In this document: positions 10,209 through 21,063 of the stretch, in pieces
How the letters are laid out: the number at the start of each line of letters is the position of its first letter
How positions within the stretch are numbered: position 1 is the stretch's first letter
NCBI GenBank assembly: GCA_023055425.1
Contig: JALGPY010000001.1
Location: 144,609,368 to 144,673,367 of the forward strand
Source: Linanthus parryae
Taxonomy: Eukaryota; Streptophyta; Magnoliopsida; Ericales; Polemoniaceae
Reading direction: 5' to 3'
Length of the DNA stretch: 64,000 nt
The notes under the pieces: model-generated
The model's input: only the letters and a program-made list of their open reading frames with translations
Told to the model about the DNA's origin: nothing
Databases searched by the model: none
Program-made: the position numbers and the translations under genes

Positions 10209-13200
10209 AATACCCCCACACTTACCTTTTGCTCGTCCCGAGTAAAACCACTATTTACTAGCCGACTCAAGACGCAAACGACACAAGACTCGACAATGCA
10301 ACAATATGATGCAAATGCAAACTATGACTCGATCCTACACAAACACATATATACACAAAACACACTTTTTATCTTTTTCATTGAGATCGGGCAATCTCCA
10401 TTGACTTAAATCGGGTATCATGAAGTGATGAGAATCCTAGGAACAAAGCATGAGTTGAAACTAAATTCGACAACGAGACTCTCCCCTAGTCAGTATAGAA
10501 AGCCTAACTTTACTAAGTACAAGAGTACGCTACCTCTTTGCGTGTGCCACGAAATAAGAGACTACGCTAGGCAAAGCCACATCCAAGGTCCGAGCTCCTA
10601 ATCCGCTAACGGTTTTCACATGATGAGGCTTAGGGACATAAAGATAATCTCGTCGAAATAAAGTCCTAAGCGTCACATTCTCACATCAAATCCCACATCT
10701 CACACACCCTCACCACAATGATAGAAACCGAAACCCGAAGCTCACCACCTCCGGCCCTCAATTCCCTCAAACCCCGGTACACTAGTGATCTCCGTGGCCA
10801 TCGTCGTTCGTCGTGCATGAAACATGAACCGTCGTCGTCAAAGTAGCTCCACCACTCGTTCCAATTCAATTCCAACTCAAACTTTATTTAATCTCTCCTT
10901 TTTCTTTTTCTCTCATTTTCTTTTTTTTTTTATTTTTTTTTTGTTTGTTTTTTTCTTTTCTTTCATTTTCTTTCTCTTTTTTTTTCAATTCTCTCAAAAT
11001 ACCATCACAATCCAACAATAATATCCGAGTGGTCTTCAAATACTAATCAAATCTGCTAGGAGAAGGAAACACGTAAATCGATGAATGAATATCACATAAA
11101 AATATCATCTCCTCCTAAATCAATCAAAGTCCATGTCAAGTCCAGGCCGCAAAATAAATGAAGTACATGTGTGGGAGTGGAGTCGTCGCAAGCTCACACT
11201 CAATGTCCGGAGTCAAAAGTCGACACCCCCACACTCGAATGTCACCATATCCCCTCTCAAGTAGTCCCGAAGATGAATGTATCTCATGCCTAATCCAACC
11301 GATCCTCCTACACCAAAGTAATCAAAACCGGTACCTAGCACAATCCACCAATTAAGTTCTCCCAACCCAATTTCGTGCGTATTAGATTCACGCACTCACG
11401 GCTCTCCACAACTGTGTCCATGATGTAGTGGCATGGAACACCGCCACACCGAAGTGCGCAAGCCTACTCACTCACCCTCGCATCCCCTCGTAGATAGTCA
11501 ATGAAGTGCAAGCGAGATGTAGAACTCCACGAATTGTATAATCACTCCCTCATCGAACCCCCTCACTACACAACTCCCTCGTGACGCACTAAAGTGGTGA
11601 TTCTAATCAATTTGTGATGAAGGTCAAGAATCGTCACCCTAGGTCCGAAGGCTAGCAAGAATCCAAGGTTCAAATTGGGGCGTCTAATGGTCCTACAAGG
11701 TGAGTTCTAAAAGCAGTGAGTGCTCTAATACACGACCTCGCACAGCTGTTTCGTGTGCCACTACGAGGCGGGTTGGCGACTACCTAAGACGTACACATGG
11801 ATGTTCGGCTTGTTTAGCTCACACCTAGCTCAGCTCTTGTAAGAAAACAGGCACACACTTTGTCTTTGAAAATCACGTAAGTGTTAAAAATAGATAGGCA
11901 CTCCCGTAAAGAAAGTCTCTCTATACCTACTAGGGGGGACTCACGTCGTCACTCTCGGTCGCAAATCATGCCCTATGCCTAAAATCCTCACACCTCGCGA
12001 TTTATCAAATTTTAGCCTCTTTTGATTGCCCTAAATTAAAAATTTTCTCTTTTTAATTTTTTTTCGATTTTTTTTTTCATATAGTTCCTACACTACATGC
12101 TAGCCGACACGAACGAAACTACACAAGACATTCGATAGGGTAGGTAGACTCAAATAAGAAAACGTGCAATATTAAACACAAACACAAACAAGTATATACA
12201 CGACTAACAAATCACAATACGATATACTATCACAATATCACGACACGGACCACATAAATAGACACAATACGACACGAACAACTATATGCAGACATGGCGA
12301 TGCAAACACTGACTGGCTAGTCAAGACTAAAACTCCCCCCACACTTGAGCGCTTCGTTGTCCTCAACGAATTTAGAGATAAAACAGAGAACTTGGCATTC
12401 AAATGCGTGGGCGGTGATTCTACTCGGGGTCAAAGCCACGGCACAAGAAGGTAGCTACAATAAATTTAGAGATAATTCAAGCTACGTGCACGTGAACGAG
12501 TTGTGTGTACCGAAATTAAGCAAGTACTCAAGTAATTCCATAGAATTCTAAAAAATAAAATCCTAGATCAAGTACGATGTGCCTAAACGGTAAGTAAAGA
12601 GAGAGAAAAGAAACTCACAACCGACACAAAGTCGGGGACGAAATCCGAGAAGTGCTGACTGAGATAGCAAGAACAATCCCCAAGCAAACATTGTGCACAT
12701 CAATGCTAACTCCCTTGTGGTCGAGTGTGCGGAACACACCGGGGTCGATTGATCCTGTTGCTGCTGACGAAAAGAGAACGAAGAATCCCCAAACTCAGGA
12801 TGTGAGCTCCCATGGCGGTCGAGTGCGAACTAACACACCGGGGTCGATTGCTTCGTCAAACTTTTCTTCTTTTTAGAACTTGGACGAATCCATATAAGCT
12901 GCTTTGTGCTCTTTGTCTTATTGTGTCAATTCATCCTTTTAACACCCTCTGTTCCATAACCCCCACTGCAACACACCTTCGTCCAACTTCAACCCTCACC
13001 AACTATTATTTCATACAAACAACCATCACAACCCAGTACTAAACCCATCCTGCTACCTAAATCACCAATTCCCTACACACAATGACACTAATTTATCCAT
13101 TAACTCTCCAATAATCCACCATCATCACCCATTACACCTCTCTGTCACAAAACCAATATTATCACCACTGCCACCTCCTACTTCATAATCCAAGAACAGT

Positions 13201-14240
13201 TCCTAAGCCAAACTACACCATAGCAACCAATACTTCACCTATTAGCCCACCTTATAACCTCCTCCACGACCAACAACTCCAGCAACTACAACCACCTATC
13301 TCAAACCACCAGTTTAACAACATGACCACAGTACCTCATACACTAACTCACTGCCTTCAAACATCACCATGAACTCAACCTCCAACATAATTCAATCACT
13401 GCTAAAATTCTCCAACCCAACCATCACAGTTTTGAATTTTCACGAACTGGGTTTCTCGATTGGGTCTGGGTTTTGGATTGTGCAGAGTTGGTCGAGCTGT
13501 TGGTTGTTTGGATTTGGCCAAAAAAGTCAACCGGTGATTGGTGAACAGAGATGGAATTGCTGGTTTCCACGGCGGCTAAGAGGATTCGCCGGTGTAATCG
13601 GGAATTAGGGAGAGTGTGGTGGTTGGCGGTGGCGGTAGTACTGGTGTACGGAGAAGAAGGCCTGGGTTTCTGGTCGGGGGGTTCTGGGTGGGGATTCGGT
13701 GGTTGATTCAACCGTGGTTCAGAGAGATTGAGTGAACGGGTTCTGGTATTGGGTTCGATTCAGATAGGGATGGGTTTCCGCGGCGGCCATGGGGCGGTGG
13801 TTATGGAGGTCGAGAATTGGTGGTGGAGTCGGCTGCGTTGATTTCTGTCGGAGAAGGTGGAAGTGGTGGTGTCGGGTGAAGGCTCAGTGGGCGGAGATGG
13901 AGGTCACGCCGCCGAATTTAATGGCTGCCGGCGGCTGGGTTGCAGTTGGGTTGGTCTCCTGTGTCGGAATCAGTGGTGGTGGTCTGTGGTGAGAAAGCCG
14001 TCGGGTGGTGGAGGCTGCCGCTGATGCTTAAGTCGCCGGAGTGACAGAGGGGTTGTCGGCGTTACAGAAGGCTGGAGACGCGACGGAGATCGAGTGGATG
14101 CCGGATAGTTGGACGGGGAAGAGGGTGAGTTGCAGAGGGGGACGAGAGATTGAAGGTTCGTGAATGAGAAGGGATGAAGATGAACCTCTGGTGTAGCCCG
14201 ATGGCACAAAAATTTGACCCGAATTTCCCCTTTTTACCCC

Positions 14241-14339
14241 TGTTCGCAAGAACATTATTTTCTGTTATTAATTTCCAGCAGAAGGATTTTGGCTACCATC
14301 TGTTCGTGCGAACACAAGGGGTGTTCGTGCGAACACCCC
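14241..14339. repeat. Three consecutive palindromes sharing TGTTCG...GAACA
   Basis: TGTTC-GCAA-GAACA lies at 14241-14254, TGTTCG-TG-CGAACA at 14301-14314, and at 14318-14339 a 22-base perfect hairpin has arms GGGGTGTTCG and CGAACACCCC around TG. The shared core and perfect symmetry within 100 bp are unlikely by chance. They lie in the 3' non-coding interior of the Athila-like element. Possible roles are binding sites for a dimeric protein or RNA hairpins. Confidence 0.8.
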
Positions 14340-14729
14340 TGAATCCAGATTTTTTTTTTTTTTTTTTTTGGATTCGTTTGTCTTCTAGATTACGTCTCCG
14401 GACTCCGATGCACGCATATTACATACCGTCGGAAAGCTCGTTTCGCGCACGTTCTGATTTCGCAATAGTGACTTCAAATTTTCCGGAGTAAACTTCAGAA
14501 TTCCTGACCTCAAATTTCGTGATCATTATGTCGCTTTCTCGGTTTTTCTGCGTTTCCTCTTTTCGCGCATCAAGAAGGGGATTCCGGACCGCGTCTCCAA
14601 CCTGTATGCCTGCACGACTCAATTCAAATATAAGATCCTCACTCTCTCACCCCTCATATAACAAAACGGTATTAAAAACGCACACGGCAGTATTTAAAAA
14701 CACACTCTCTACACTAAAGCATAAAAATA

Positions 14730-14756
14730 CGTTGGGTTGCCTCCCAACAAGCGCTT
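14730..14756 (-). other. Conserved Athila-type hairpin box after the protease frame
   Basis: The minus strand reads AAGCGCTTGTTGGGAGGC followed by AACCCAACG. A box of this kind is commonly seen just after the coding region in Athila-related elements. It contains the stem GTTGGG/CCCAAC. Here it lies only about 45 bp beyond the end of the protease frame, as if pol had been removed cleanly between the protease and this box. Confidence 0.6.
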
Positions 14757-14798
14757 GTAATTTACGGTCGACGGCCCGACCCAGTTACCTCTGCCACC

Positions 14799-16118
14799 TC
14801 ACGAGGGTGGTCTGGCACATTGTGCCGCTTCCAGCTTTGCTTTCCTGTGCTGAATTTGAAGCACTGCTTCGTGTGCGTGCAGTGCTGATGGCTTATTTCT
14901 TTCCCAGTAGTCAGGTGGATCCCCTTGCGACAACTCTGGGATTTGGCGCTTCACTTGTACAGCAAATGGCACCCCTGGTTGATACTCCCATGAACACTGG
15001 GGTGACGGTTTGAAGACCCGAAAAGTCTCAATGTCATCGTGTACCCTCATAATTAGTTCTCCATTCTCTACGTCAATGAGAGTACGGCCAGTCGCCAAGA
15101 ATGGCCTGCCCAGAATTAGCGGAACATCACCTACTGGCATATCCAATATAACAAAATCAGCCGGAATGATTAGACTTCCGACCCTCACTAGCACATCTTT
15201 AACCATCCCACATGCTTTCTTGGATGATTTGTCTGCAAATTGGAGTGTTATCCAGGTTTTCGGGGGCTCCCCCACACCTAACTTTTTGAATACCGACAAC
15301 GGCATCAAATTCACGCTCGCTCCCAAATCACAGAGAGCTCTTCCAGTGTAGGAATCACCCAATGTAGCCTCAATGACAAAGCTACCTGGATCCTTCTTTT
15401 TCTTAGGTAACCCATGCAAAACACATGAACTAACCTGTTCATTTAAGTTTACTCTCTGAAATTCATCCACCCCTTTCTTTCCAAGAACTGCATCTTTAAT
15501 AAATCGAGCATACTTAGGCATCTTTTGAAGTGCCTCAATCAATGGGATATTGATATGCAGTTTAGAGAAGACATTCAAAAAGCGCTTGTATTCCTCAGAA
15601 TCATCCTTCTTCTTCCTAGTAAGTAATGGGTATGGAAGTTCTGAAGAAGAAGGAGAAGATGAAAGTGGTACCTGAGTATGCTCCTCCTCGTCTGGTGGAG
15701 TCATGCCCTTTGATTGGGGGATCATGACATGTGTCTTCTCAGAATCGAAGACTTCATGTTCCTTCGCCTTTGAGGCTTCTGCTCTGGCATGACTCGGATA
15801 TGGAGGATCTGTAAGTGCAATACCACTTCGAGTGGTGATGGCTTGAGCATGTCCCTCTGATGTGTCAACAATGCTACCCAGTGCCCTTTGTTCAAGTTGT
15901 TCCTTTAGATCTTTTATTTCTGCTTGAGCAACTTGAAGTGCAATTGCTACAGAGCTGACCTGTGTGGACATGTCTGTCATGTGCTGAGCCATCGTCTTTA
16001 TTATCCCTGTCATATCGGTCAACTCTAATGGTGGTACTGGCTGCTGCTGATGCATCTCTAAAACATTTGCATCATGCACTACCTCTACCGCATTCACCTG
16101 AACAGTGATGAATTTCAT
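14799..16118 (-). CDS. Athila-type gag C-terminus plus retropepsin (truncated pol)
   Basis: An open frame of 439 codons. The N-terminal third is the tail of gag, ending in the AITTRSG block near residue 95. A variable, charged linker follows. The aspartic protease domain occupies roughly residues 245-365, with active-site DLGAS, the following VNLMPLSVF, and the C-terminal ILGRPFLATGRTLIDV. After the VFKPS segment (near residue 371), about 70 low-similarity residues precede a stop. Reverse transcriptase would normally follow in the same frame and is absent. The frame overlaps the upstream gag frame by 47 bases in another register, so one frameshift, programmed or mutational, is needed to join them. 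The protease should process Gag; whether it is active cannot be judged. Confidence 0.88.
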   Translation of the reverse strand: MKFITVQVNAVEVVHDANVLEMHQQQPVPPLELTDMTGIIKTMAQHMTDMSTQVSSVAIALQVAQAEIKDLKEQLEQRALGSIVDTSEGHAQAITTRSGIALTDPPYPSHARAEASKAKEHEVFDSEKTHVMIPQSKGMTPPDEEEHTQVPLSSSPSSSELPYPLLTRKKKDDSEEYKRFLNVFSKLHINIPLIEALQKMPKYARFIKDAVLGKKGVDEFQRVNLNEQVSSCVLHGLPKKKKDPGSFVIEATLGDSYTGRALCDLGASVNLMPLSVFKKLGVGEPPKTWITLQFADKSSKKACGMVKDVLVRVGSLIIPADFVILDMPVGDVPLILGRPFLATGRTLIDVENGELIMRVHDDIETFRVFKPSPQCSWEYQPGVPFAVQVKRQIPELSQGDPPDYWERNKPSALHAHEAVLQIQHRKAKLEAAQCARPPS

Positions 16119-16968
16119 CTCTTACCAGTTCCATGTGCCTGTACTGGTAATCCATGCTCTCTTCTTGCTGAACCAAGCATCTCATCAATGCATATGCCCC
16201 TTCATGATCACAGTTAAATAAGAAGTTTCCCCCAGCTTCTATATCCATCTTGTCTCTATTGGGCTGTCCAAGTGAATCATAGAAGACATGGATTAACTGT
16301 CGCTTGTCAATACCATGGTTGGGACATCTACGTAGCAAATGATTGAAGCGATGCCATGCTTTGACAAGTGATTCATCATGCTTTTGCCTGAACATCCAGA
16401 TCTCATTCTGAAGCTGAATCACACGTGAGATAGGATAGAACTTACTCATGAACTGTGCCACACACTCTTCCCACGTTTTGATTGAACATGATGGCATAGA
16501 GTCCAGCCAATCCATAGCAGCTCCCTTGAGACAATGAGGAAAGAGCATCAGTTTGAGCGCTTCAGATGTGACCCCACTATATCGAATTAGCCCACAGTGG
16601 CTCTGAAATCTCCCAATGAATGCATGTGGGTCTTCCCCGTCTGTCCCAGCAAAAGTGCACTGGTCCTTAGCAAATTGAATTGTGCCCAGCTTGAGACAGA
16701 AGGTTTCTGCTTGAATTGGTGGCACCACAATTGCTGGCTCCCTTCCTTTAAGATCCGCCTCAAACGCCTGGATTATTGCTTTCCCTGATCGATTATATGG
16801 CATTGAGGTCGGGCGCGGTATAGATGATGCTGCCAATGCTTTCTCTACAGCTTCAGCCACCATGGCTTGCAACTGTTCCGTTGTGAGGCTAATTAGCCCT
16901 TGGCTTTCTTCCATCGCTACCTGAGAGAATATCACTAGCACACCCGTGAGGTAAACATATAGTAACAA
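16072..16968 (-). CDS. gag: Athila-type gag (retrotransposon capsid region)
   Basis: An open frame of 298 codons. The capsid-type gag domain covers roughly residues 95-245, with the family signature of a Trp-Leu motif (DWLDSMPSCSIKTWEE), F-x-x-KF-P and a VFYDSLGQPNRDKMDIEAGG segment. The first ATG is at 16968; a second in-frame ATG (MEESQGLIS) about 18 codons later is the more typical start, since the intervening residues are hydrophobic and unlike gag. The frame ends shortly after the capsid domain, where the protease frame takes over in another register. No zinc knuckle is visible, as is usual for Athila gag. The primer site lies only about 60 bp upstream. Confidence 0.88.
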   Translation of the reverse strand: MLLYVYLTGVLVIFSQVAMEESQGLISLTTEQLQAMVAEAVEKALAASSIPRPTSMPYNRSGKAIIQAFEADLKGREPAIVVPPIQAETFCLKLGTIQFAKDQCTFAGTDGEDPHAFIGRFQSHCGLIRYSGVTSEALKLMLFPHCLKGAAMDWLDSMPSCSIKTWEECVAQFMSKFYPISRVIQLQNEIWMFRQKHDESLVKAWHRFNHLLRRCPNHGIDKRQLIHVFYDSLGQPNRDKMDIEAGGNFLFNCDHEGAYALMRCLVQQEESMDYQYRHMELVRDEIHHCSGECGRGSA

Positions 16969-17026
16969 AAAGAAACTAAAAGAAGTATCCTAAATTAATT
17001 TTTAACTAAACTAATAAATCGTTTAA

Positions 17027-17045
17027 GTCCCCGGCAACGGCGCCA
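17027..17045 (-). other. Primer binding site (tRNA-Asp type) of the Athila-like element
   Basis: The minus strand reads TGGCGCCGTTGCCGGGGAC, six bases inside the right LTR. This matches the aspartate tRNA 3' end used by Athila and related Ty3/gypsy elements. It identifies the right LTR as the 5' LTR and the minus strand as the coding strand. Confidence 0.95.
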
Positions 17046-17051
17046 AAAACT

Positions 17052-18726
17052 TGACACGAATTCTTACGTGTATACGCAAGTGCACGGTCAAGTAGTAAGT
17101 GGAGTATTTTACGACTCCGAATATCGAACCCAAGGGACATAGACGATTATTAGCTAATTAAGCATTAATTAGAAGATACCTAAGTAACCGGTAAGAAGTG
17201 GTTTGATTTTGAATGTTCGTCGCCCACAAACAAGCGACTAAATAAAATGAATGTAGAGACAATATTTTTGTATTTTTCAATTAAGAGAATTTACTCAAAG
17301 TATGGAGAAAACTAGGCGATCTATGAATCACCTAGGGTCTTTAGACAGTTCCGGAATTTGTATTGACACACGTTACACACTAACTGATTATGCCGGGTAA
17401 TAGCACTTACAATCTTCTGTCGATCTCATGTAATTTTACGTAACAGTTTACTTTGGGTCCTGTCGGTCCACCTCCATCTACCGTTACGTTCTAGCTGGCT
17501 AGTCAACTTCGTTCACCGGGTCCTGTCGGTCCACCGATTCACTCACCTAACTAGTTCAACCGAATCTACCCACACATGACTACTCCTATTCATCTCACCT
17601 ATCGGTCTCAATGATTCGGGAATAAAAACATGATCTTATTCGTAACCGGGTTAAGTCTCTATCGAGCACCCACCTAGTTCACTAACAACTCCGGTTCGCG
17701 ACTCCCTTGTTGCTAAGAATTAAGCCTAGATCATGATTTCTAATCAATTAGTTTGTAACATTAAGCTATGATTCAACTATTTCATCATCTTCATATAACA
17801 TGGTCATTCCATTCATCACTAACACGTGTCAATAGCCTTAGCTTACGGATTCACAATACAAGATGAAGAATAATAAACATTAATTAGATCAAACGCATGA
17901 ATCAATCAACAAAATCCGGAAAATAAGTCTAAGTCATAACCCTAGGCTCTCCATAGAGCCTAACAAAGAAATTAGCTACTCATTGTTATGCCAAAATCAC
18001 AAGTATTCTCCATAGAATGATAAAGAGAGGGTAAGAGAAGAATCAAACGATGAAATCGCCAAAGCTTTGGCGAATCCGTGCAATCCCCAAGCTCCTAGGT
18101 GCTCTCCAATGGCTCCCGTACGTGAATCTACTGTTATTAGGTCGTCTCTGCCCGTTTTTTACCAGCTGGGCACGATTTTTTATGTTATTTGGTCGAAATT
18201 GCACTTCAGCCCCTCTACTTTGTAATTCCCGGACAGAATTATTTGCTGATTTTGCGCGGGCTGTATCTCCCTCATACGGACTCGTCTTCGGGCCTACCAT
18301 ATATCGTTGGAAAGCTACGGATGTCTACTTTCCAATGCCGCAAGCCTTGCATCAAAATTCTTTGTAGATTTTCCTGGGCATCGAAAAGAGTGCAGGCTGG
18401 TCCTGTGTGACTTTTCCAACTTTGCTTTGTTTGTGCGTCTCCTTTTCTCCTCTTCATCTAGCTCCATTCCAAGCTTGTCCAAGCATCTCATAAGCTCCAT
18501 TGCACCTATTTTACCTGAGATACACAAAACTAAACAACCCGTGCAATTATCATAGCAAATATGAGAGAAAACATGCACAAATAGGCTAGAAATACAACTT
18601 TTCACTCTTAGGCTTATAAATCGTCAAATTCACATATTTGTGCAAAAAAAATATATAAATCATGTGAAATAATCCTATTACAAGTAATATGGAAGTATAA
18701 TAATAACTCCTAAGAGAGAGTTATCA
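17052..18726 (-). repeat. 5' (right) LTR of the Athila-like element, uninterrupted
   Basis: This is 1,675 bp, starts TGACACG and ends GTTATCA on the plus strand, and is followed at 18727 by unique DNA (ACTTC...). Positions 17233-18726 match the split left LTR. It preserves the empty target (GATTTCTAATC, about 17737) of the nested copia-type element. The length is typical of Athila LTRs. Confidence 0.95.
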
Positions 18727-19018
18727 ACTTCTAATGCGCTGCAATTACGAATTTGACCGAATGCCATTTGTGCGTTCCCAGGCCACTCACAAAATCGAAT
18801 ACCTATCTTTTTGTTTTGCTACAATCGCACCATGTAAACATTCACCTTTCTTTTTTTGACCAAGTAACTTACCATAACAATTCAACTCTACGGTGACTGG
18901 TAAAAAGCCCCATAATAAATGTTCACAAAAAAGTGAAAACCCAACCTCTTTTTGAGTTCACATTAAAACTCGAACATTTCGACACCACCAGAATTTAGCT
19001 TCATCCATCATAGCAGTT
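18727..19018. other. Flank between the Athila-like element and the duplicated fragment
   Basis: About 290 bp of AT-rich sequence. I see no gene, tRNA or repeat here. The first bases (ACTTC) would be one copy of the Athila target duplication; the partner lies outside the window. Confidence 0.6.
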
Positions 19019-19160
19019 TAAGTCCATCTAACAAAAAGATTAACAAAATAATAAAGTCTTACTACAATTAACCTGATAGAGATAGTCATCACCATATAAT
19101 TTATAATAATTTACCAAAATACCCCCAACGCAGCATCAGCATATTCCCCTGCCCTCAGCA

Positions 19161-21063
19161 TCACCACTCTCTTCTAGCTTCTCTTCCTCTGGCCCTCAAA
19201 GCCTTCATCAGAGCTTCTTGCGCAGCCTTCTCCTGGTCTTCATTGGTGTGGAGAATGGTAACACCCTCGAGGCTACCACCAATGAAGTCAAATGCTTCAA
19301 TTTCAACCACCTTCTGGACATACAGGTGCTCAGCGGTGCGGAGTGGTCGGCCGGCGTGTTTGGCAGCCTTGGCCAGGCGGTCAAGCTTGAGCTCCACCTG
19401 CGCTTTGAGCTCCACCGGACGGAGGCTGCATTCTTCAAGCTTAGTGTAGGGTTTTGACTCATGGATGCGCAACGAAAACAATAATTAACCATGCAAAACC
19501 CTCCAAGGATCACAAGTCAAGAGACATAACGATGGTAAAGGAAGAAATCAATAAAACACCTTAGGGTTCTCCTTTGATGACTTCGAACGCGAATTGTGTC
19601 ACGCTCTCTATTGTTGATCCACGCCTAGAGTTGATTCCTAGATCTCCCACTCCTTGGTGCTAGCCCGGAAAGAGGAAGAGGAAGAAGAATCACGTAAAAG
19701 GAGACGAACAAGGAGGTGTTCGGCCTCCTTGTGGCCGACGGGGACGGGCTGCGGGCTAGGGGCGGCGAGCTCCTAGCTTGCTTGATCTCTTCTCTCCTTT
19801 TGTTCTCTCCCACTCTAGTTATGATCAATAATGAGCATAAGTTGTGGGAAGGAAGGAAGGAAGGAAGGTCCTTTATATAGTCCAACAACTCCTTGTCAAC
19901 TACCTAAAGGACTTATTCTAGTCCTACTAGAATTCAATTTAGTCCCTTCCTTGCAAATTAGTCCTTACTAAGTTTGCAAGGTTTTGCAAAGTGATCCTTC
20001 TAATTAATTAATCCAATTAATTAATTTCCAAATATAGTTCAACTCTATATAGCGTGTGACCCCATAGGTTCTATCTAGTTGGTAGCAACTATTTGCTAAT
20101 ATGGAGCAGTCTCTAGCAAAACATCCATTCTAGCCAACTAATAGAATAGTCATCTTGACAACCTTTGTACAAGTAATTGTCTCATCCCTTTGTCTCTATA
20201 TCCGGATTGGACACGAGACATACAAGTAACACTCGTATATCCAATCCACAGTTTCTCGATCCATGGGAATAGCCTTATTCGTGCAAATAACATCAATATC
20301 TTATATTGATTTATTTGAGTCTGGCCAGACATTCTATAAGCACTATCCCTCGAGTGGCCTAGGATATTTGCTCCTGTTATGTGGGAGGGACAAATTCTAT
20401 CTACTTCCACTACGATCTCTAAGCTTGCTTCTTTTTGTATCCAGTACACGCCTTTATAACTACCCAGTTACGGTGTAGCGTTTAACGCTACCAAAATCAC
20501 AATAATCCACAACTAGAATATCTAGTGACTTCAAGTGTAAGGATGACAATACTATTGCACCGCGAGAAGCGCTTGTGACTCAACATAACGTGTATGTAGC
20601 CTTCTCGGAGATGGGTCAATCCAGTGCGTCATTACCCTTAATGCACACCTATGTGTTGGATCGTGATATCTCCATATCAAGCCAACCCCATACTAGTCTA
20701 TAGATGATTGTCCCATTAATCATTATACTCGACTAGGGATATTTAAGATAAATAACACAATTGTAAATCTAAGGACTTCATTATATTAAATATCCAATAA
20801 ATAATAAATGAATTTCTAGCCACAAATAAATTCATACTAAACTAGATTGCCTATAGGGCATCTATTCCAACACTTAGATCTCCTGTTAGTCTCTCCCGCT
20901 GTTGATCGATCTATCAAGAGCAATGATTTTGTTGACGTCCTCGTTGACTTCATCCTTCTGGTTCTTGTAGACTACAAAGGCGGAGGTTAGGGACGATAGT
21001 TGATTCCTCATCTTCATGTTCTCACTTAGGCCTCCTATGGCGTGTGGGTGAGAAAGCGGTAGA
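19161..21063 (-). pseudogene. Gene-fragment copy 1, interrupted by a solo LTR
   Basis: Two coding-like pieces flank the solo LTR. The 5' piece (about 20890-21045) contains NQKDEVNE and NKIIALDRS, but its start codon reads ATA where copy 2 has ATG. The 3' piece (19161-19440) contains VELKAQ, LAKAAKHAGRP and HLYVQKVVEIEAFDFIGG, then a Glu/Ala/Arg-rich C-terminus and stop. The pieces are not in one frame even without the insertion, so the ancestral sequence was already broken or contained an intron here. Heptad-like charge spacing suggests a small coiled-coil protein. I do not recognise the family. Confidence 0.5.
19445..20872 (-). mobile_element. Solo LTR, Ty1/copia Angela/BARE-like
   Basis: This is 1,428 bp, TGTAGGG to TTCCAACA on the plus strand, flanked by a 5-bp target duplication CTTAG (19440-19444 and 20873-20877). 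Copy 2 of the host sequence shows the near-empty site. On the minus strand it begins TGTTGGAATAGATGCCC, close to the start of Angela/BARE LTRs, and contains their GGTAGTTATAAAGGCG segment (about 20450-20470). A TATATAAAGG promoter box lies at about 19867-19877 on the minus strand, near the expected transcription start. No internal region follows, so it is the product of recombination between two LTRs. Confidence 0.9.

Larger units (their letters stand above)
10209..14798. other. Non-coding 3' interior of the Athila-like element
   Basis: This 4.6-kb stretch lies where reverse transcriptase, integrase and the env-like region would be in a full Athila element. No pol motif is seen. Recognisable items on the minus strand are a conserved hairpin (14730-14756), a group of palindromes (14241-14339), a T-rich tract of 22 (about 14350), a pyrimidine-rich tract (about 10880-10990), and two GTGTGGGGG polypurine-like tracts: one at the LTR border and one internal at about 12334-12345. 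The part at 13430-14200 is GC-rich and resembles proline-rich coding or leader sequence in several overlapping frames, but no single frame is convincing. Confidence 0.75.
1..18726 (-). mobile_element. Athila-like Ty3/gypsy LTR retrotransposon, non-autonomous (gag-protease only)
   Basis: Positions 1-510 and 9225-10208 repeat 17233-18726 almost exactly, giving two direct LTRs; the left one is cut by the window edge (about 180 bp missing) and split by a copia-type insertion. On the minus strand the LTR begins TGATAACTCTC and ends TTCGTGTCA. A tRNA-Asp-type primer site sits next to the right LTR (17027-17045), and a purine-rich tract (GTGTGGGGGTATT on minus, just after 10208) abuts the left LTR. 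The interior (10209-17051) encodes gag and an aspartic protease, and their wording (AITTRSG, the DLGAS active site, ILGRPFLATGRTLIDV) matches the Athila lineage. No reverse transcriptase, RNase H or integrase is present. I count about five differences over roughly 1.49 kb of LTR, so insertion looks recent. The left target duplication lies outside the window. Confidence 0.93.

Noticed and set aside
13369..14255. GC-rich region with proline/serine-rich open frames, like a captured host gene
   Set aside because: Several frames on both strands are open because of composition; none has a consistent start, domain or splice pattern. It could still be a captured leader region, but I cannot support it.
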